From positions 1 through 8,107 of the forward strand of contig JAEYRU010000227.1 in assembly GCA_023435335.1 (NCBI GenBank): a DNA stretch of 8,107 nt. The letters run 5' to 3'. Under the pieces are notes generated by a model that ran no database searches, was not told where the DNA came from, and saw nothing but the letters and a program-made list of their open reading frames with translations. Of this stretch, positions 6,929-8,107 are shown in pieces. The position numbers and the translations under genes are program-made. Every line of letters begins with the position of its first letter. The first letter of the stretch is position 1. Source of the stretch: Pseudomonadota bacterium. GTDB lineage: Bacteria > Pseudomonadota > Alphaproteobacteria > Rhizobiales > Rhizobiaceae.

Positions 6929-6962
6929 CGATTGATCATACGTATGATGAAAGTGTCCGCAA
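6928..6962 (-). promoter_or_regulatory. Predicted promoter for a leaderless mRNA of the regulator/TRAP operon
   Basis: On the - strand a near-consensus -10 box TATGAT (6940-6935) ends six bases before the ATG of the regulator. With normal spacing, transcription would start at base 6928, the A of the ATG. A weak -35 candidate TTGCGG (6962-6957; 3 of 6 consensus bases) lies 16 bp upstream of the -10. There is no ribosome site between the -10 and the ATG, which agrees with a leaderless transcript. This is a prediction from spacing and motif only. Confidence 0.5.
6935..6948. promoter_or_regulatory. 14-bp palindromic operator, likely for the adjacent FadR-type regulator
   Basis: ATCATACGTATGAT is a perfect 14-bp palindrome located 6 bp upstream of the regulator ATG. 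Short A/T-flanked palindromes of this size upstream of their own gene are the usual binding sites of FadR-family repressors. It fully covers the predicted -10 box, so bound repressor would block polymerase directly. The site also lies in the divergent region shared with the BA14K-type gene, but 160 bp away from that gene's start. No second copy is seen in the window. Confidence 0.7.
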
Positions 6963-6964
6963 GC

Positions 6965-7012
6965 CCTAGCCGCCGATGCGCCAAGACGCGCGGGTACGGG
7001 GCGGCGGCTAGG
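6965..7012. repeat. 10-bp inverted repeat in the divergent intergenic region
   Basis: CCTAGCCGCC (6965-6974) is matched perfectly by GGCGGCTAGG (7003-7012), separated by 28 bases that themselves contain G+C-rich complementary pieces. A further GGCGGC follows directly. There is no T-run, so it is not a terminator. It could be a binding site for a second regulator of either divergent gene, or a leftover extragenic palindrome. Function unknown. Confidence 0.45.
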
Positions 7013-7054
7013 CGGCGGCTCGTTCCGCCGGTCGACATTCAATGCTCGAATTCT

Positions 7055-7081
7055 GGAACTGCACGCATTCACTCGCATTAT
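7055..7081 (+). promoter_or_regulatory. Possible promoter of the BA14K-type gene
   Basis: GGAAC at 7055-7059 is followed after 16 bp by CATTAT at 7076-7081. GGAAC-N16/17-CGTT is the known consensus of the alphaproteobacterial general stress sigma factor EcfG; here the second part has one mismatch (CATT). CATTAT could equally serve as a housekeeping -10 box, with a poor -35. The position, about 28 bp before the GTG start, is reasonable for either reading. Confidence 0.3.
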
Positions 7082-7108
7082 GGCCTTGAGCGCCAGGGAG
7101 AGAGCAGC

Positions 7109-7774
7109 GTGAGAAATTTTCTACTGATACTGAGCGGTTTCGTCCTAACACTCGCCGTCTTCGCCGGCGGCGCCCTCTTCGCGGTGCAGCTGCTGGCCGT
7201 CGAACCCGTCCATGAACAGGGGCCGGGGCGGGACTCGGCAGACCTGTGGACGAACGAGGCGGTCGTGGTCGCCAGCAATGAGCGCTTCGAGCGGCTGCCG
7301 GCGCGGCTGTCGCAACCGAGCGGCGCCGAGCAGACGCAGCCCGCCGCCACCGACGAAACCTTGGCCGCCCCGGCTTCCGAGCCAATGGTCGACACCATGA
7401 CCACGGCTTCCGTGCAGCCGGGAGAGGCGCGGGCGACGGACGACTCCGCGGTACTGGATGCGGCGCACCTGGAGTGGTGCGCCAATCGCTACCGCTCCTA
7501 CCGGCCGAACGACAACAGCTACACCTCGTACAGCGGCCAGCAGCGGGAGTGCGTATCGCCTTATTCTCAGGGCGGAAGCCCTGAGATGGGCCGCTTCCTG
7601 CCTGAGGACCGGCCGGAGATGGAATTCGTGGTTGTGGGGGAACTCCAGGAGGATTCCGAAGAGTATCTCACCGCGGAACATATCCGCTCCTGCTTCAGCC
7701 GATACCGCTCGTACCGTCCCGAGGACAACAGCTACCAGCCCTACAATGGCGGGCCCAGGCGTCAGTGCCGGTAG
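7109..7774 (+). CDS. Exported or membrane-anchored protein with two BA14K-type repeats
   Basis: 221-aa protein starting at GTG 7109, with AGGGAGAG (7095-7102) as ribosome site. Residues 4-31 form one strongly hydrophobic segment, either a membrane anchor or an uncleaved signal. Residues 60-115 are a flexible stretch rich in A, T, S, P and E. Two copies of the BA14K-type module follow: H120 to C148 (HLEWCANRYRSYRPNDNSYT to 'GQQREC') and H191 to C220 ('HIRSCFSRYRSYRPEDNSYQPYNGGPRRQC'). Each has a pair of cysteines about 25 apart, suited to a disulfide bridge outside the cytoplasm. BA14K proteins are named after a 14-kDa Brucella abortus immunoreactive antigen; biochemical function is poorly defined. 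Most relatives have a single module, so the tandem form is noteworthy. It is divergent from the regulator gene and stands alone. Family call is by eye from the cysteine/'RYRSY.P.DN.Y' pattern. Confidence 0.8.
   Translation: MRNFLLILSGFVLTLAVFAGGALFAVQLLAVEPVHEQGPGRDSADLWTNEAVVVASNERFERLPARLSQPSGAEQTQPAATDETLAAPASEPMVDTMTTASVQPGEARATDDSAVLDAAHLEWCANRYRSYRPNDNSYTSYSGQQRECVSPYSQGGSPEMGRFLPEDRPEMEFVVVGELQEDSEEYLTAEHIRSCFSRYRSYRPEDNSYQPYNGGPRRQCR
7565..7586. repeat. Perfect 9-bp hairpin with GGAA loop inside the BA14K-type gene
   Basis: TCTCAGGGC, loop GGAA, GCCCTGAGA: nine uninterrupted pairs inside the coding sequence, encoding 'YSQGGSPEMG' right after the first BA14K-type module. It has the same GGCGGAAGCC core as the terminator at 3293-3321 but no T-run. 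It may slow or protect the messenger between the two modules, or be the scar of a small palindromic insertion. Confidence 0.6.
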
Positions 7775-7798
7775 GCGGCGCGGTCGAGGCGTCGCCGG

Positions 7799-7827
7799 GT
7801 CGCGGTCCCCATTTCCGGCACCGCGAC
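7799..7827. terminator. Weak hairpin in the convergent gap after the BA14K-type gene
   Basis: GTCGCGGT (7799-7806) and ACCGCGAC (7820-7827) form a perfect 8-bp stem with a 13-base loop, 25 bp after the TAG of the BA14K-type gene. The sequence following on the + strand starts TTC and lacks a proper T-run, so termination strength is doubtful. The rest of the 120-bp gap (7775-7894) shows nothing else but G+C-rich filler. Confidence 0.35.
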
Positions 7828-7894
7828 TTCAGCCCCACCACTGCTCGCAGCGCCAGTGCTGTCGGCAGAGCCGGGGATGCGCGCAAGCGCGCCG

Positions 7895-8107
7895 CTATCG
7901 GAGGGGCCGGCGAAGCTCGGGCGGCAGGGTCCTGTCGCCGAAATTGATCGTCCCCCGTTCGAGCAGCCTTCCTGACGTGTCGACGACCAGCGAAAGTCGG
8001 GCGTTGCGGAAGAAGAAAGTCAGCCGGTGACGGCCCTCATCATCTCCAATGCCCGTTTCGCAGATGCTGGTGATCTCGCCGCCCCGTATGAGCGCCGGCA
8101 CCTCGGC
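7895..8107 (-). CDS. Small hypothetical protein, 5' end cut by window edge (DUF6522-like?)
   Basis: The - strand frame is open from the window edge to a TAG at 7897-7895; 70 codons are visible. A GTG at 8101 could be a start, but the reading frame continues past it to the edge, so the gene is probably longer. Visible sequence includes 'GGEITSICETGIGDDEGRHR', 'LTFFFRNARLSLVVDTSGRL' and 'ERGTINFGDRTLPPEL', a pattern of alternating beta strands. It reminds me of short alphaproteobacterial proteins labelled DUF6522, recalled by eye and not verified. No catalytic residues, membrane segments or signal can be seen. It converges on the BA14K-type gene with a 120-bp gap. Codon use matches its neighbours, which supports a real gene. 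Function unknown. Confidence 0.6.
   Translation of the reverse strand, partial: AEVPALIRGGEITSICETGIGDDEGRHRLTFFFRNARLSLVVDTSGRLLERGTINFGDRTLPPELRRPLR

Noticed and set aside
6929..7078. A 50-residue N-terminal extension of the second regulator from the ATG at 7078
   Set aside because: The extra sequence is low-complexity, not GntR-like, and would place the 14-bp operator palindrome inside the gene.
6437..7108. Upstream extension of the BA14K-type reading frame on the + strand
   Set aside because: This part is antisense to the regulator gene and has no protein-like pattern. The ribosome site and hydrophobic N-terminus support the GTG at 7109 instead.
7879..7892. GCGCGC-AA-GCGCGC as a hairpin
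   Set aside because: The two-base loop cannot form as written and such repeats are expected by chance in G+C-rich DNA.

Overview
The window looks like chromosomal DNA of an alphaproteobacterium, most likely of the order Hyphomicrobiales (Rhizobiales). The reasons are the visibly high G+C with G/C-rich third codon positions, FrcA/FrcC-like sugar ABC genes, a TRAP transporter locus for an acid sugar, and above all a protein with two BA14K-type repeats, a family typical of that order. The genus cannot be fixed from the sequence alone.

Left block, + strand (1-2004): the 3' end of a sugar ABC-transporter ATPase, a complete CUT2 (ribose/fructose-type) inner-membrane permease, and a FadR-type (GntR/FCD) regulator. 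They are packed with 7-bp spacing and a 4-bp GTGA overlap, so they read as one operon. The substrate-binding protein and the rest of the ATPase must lie before base 1.

Middle block, - strand (6928 down to 2065): a second FadR-type regulator, then the TRAP transporter small permease (DctQ type), large permease (DctM type) and periplasmic binding protein (DctP type), then an enolase-superfamily acid-sugar dehydratase candidate. The regulator overlaps dctQ by 38 bp and dctQ overlaps dctM by 4 bp. A strong intrinsic terminator sits between dctP and the enolase-superfamily gene, which then begins only 28 bp downstream with a GTG. The block reads as uptake plus first dehydration step for a sugar acid. 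A perfect 14-bp palindrome just upstream of the regulator contains a near-consensus -10 box placed so that transcription would begin at the ATG itself. That predicts a leaderless, autorepressed regulator mRNA that also feeds the transport genes.

Right block (6929-8107): a 180-bp divergent control region with a 10-bp inverted repeat, a + strand gene for an exported or membrane-anchored protein with two BA14K-type repeats, a 120-bp convergent gap with a hairpin, and on the - strand the 3' part of a small hypothetical gene cut by the window edge. These look like housekeeping or envelope genes unrelated to the sugar-acid locus.

No rRNA, tRNA, CRISPR array, IS element, integrase or origin was seen. 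There is no clear evidence of a wholly new system. The most interesting signals are the operator/promoter/start-codon arrangement at 6928-6962, the terminator placed inside the catabolic block, the unassigned substrate of the enolase-superfamily enzyme, and the two convergent sugar-type systems each with a similar FadR-type regulator.
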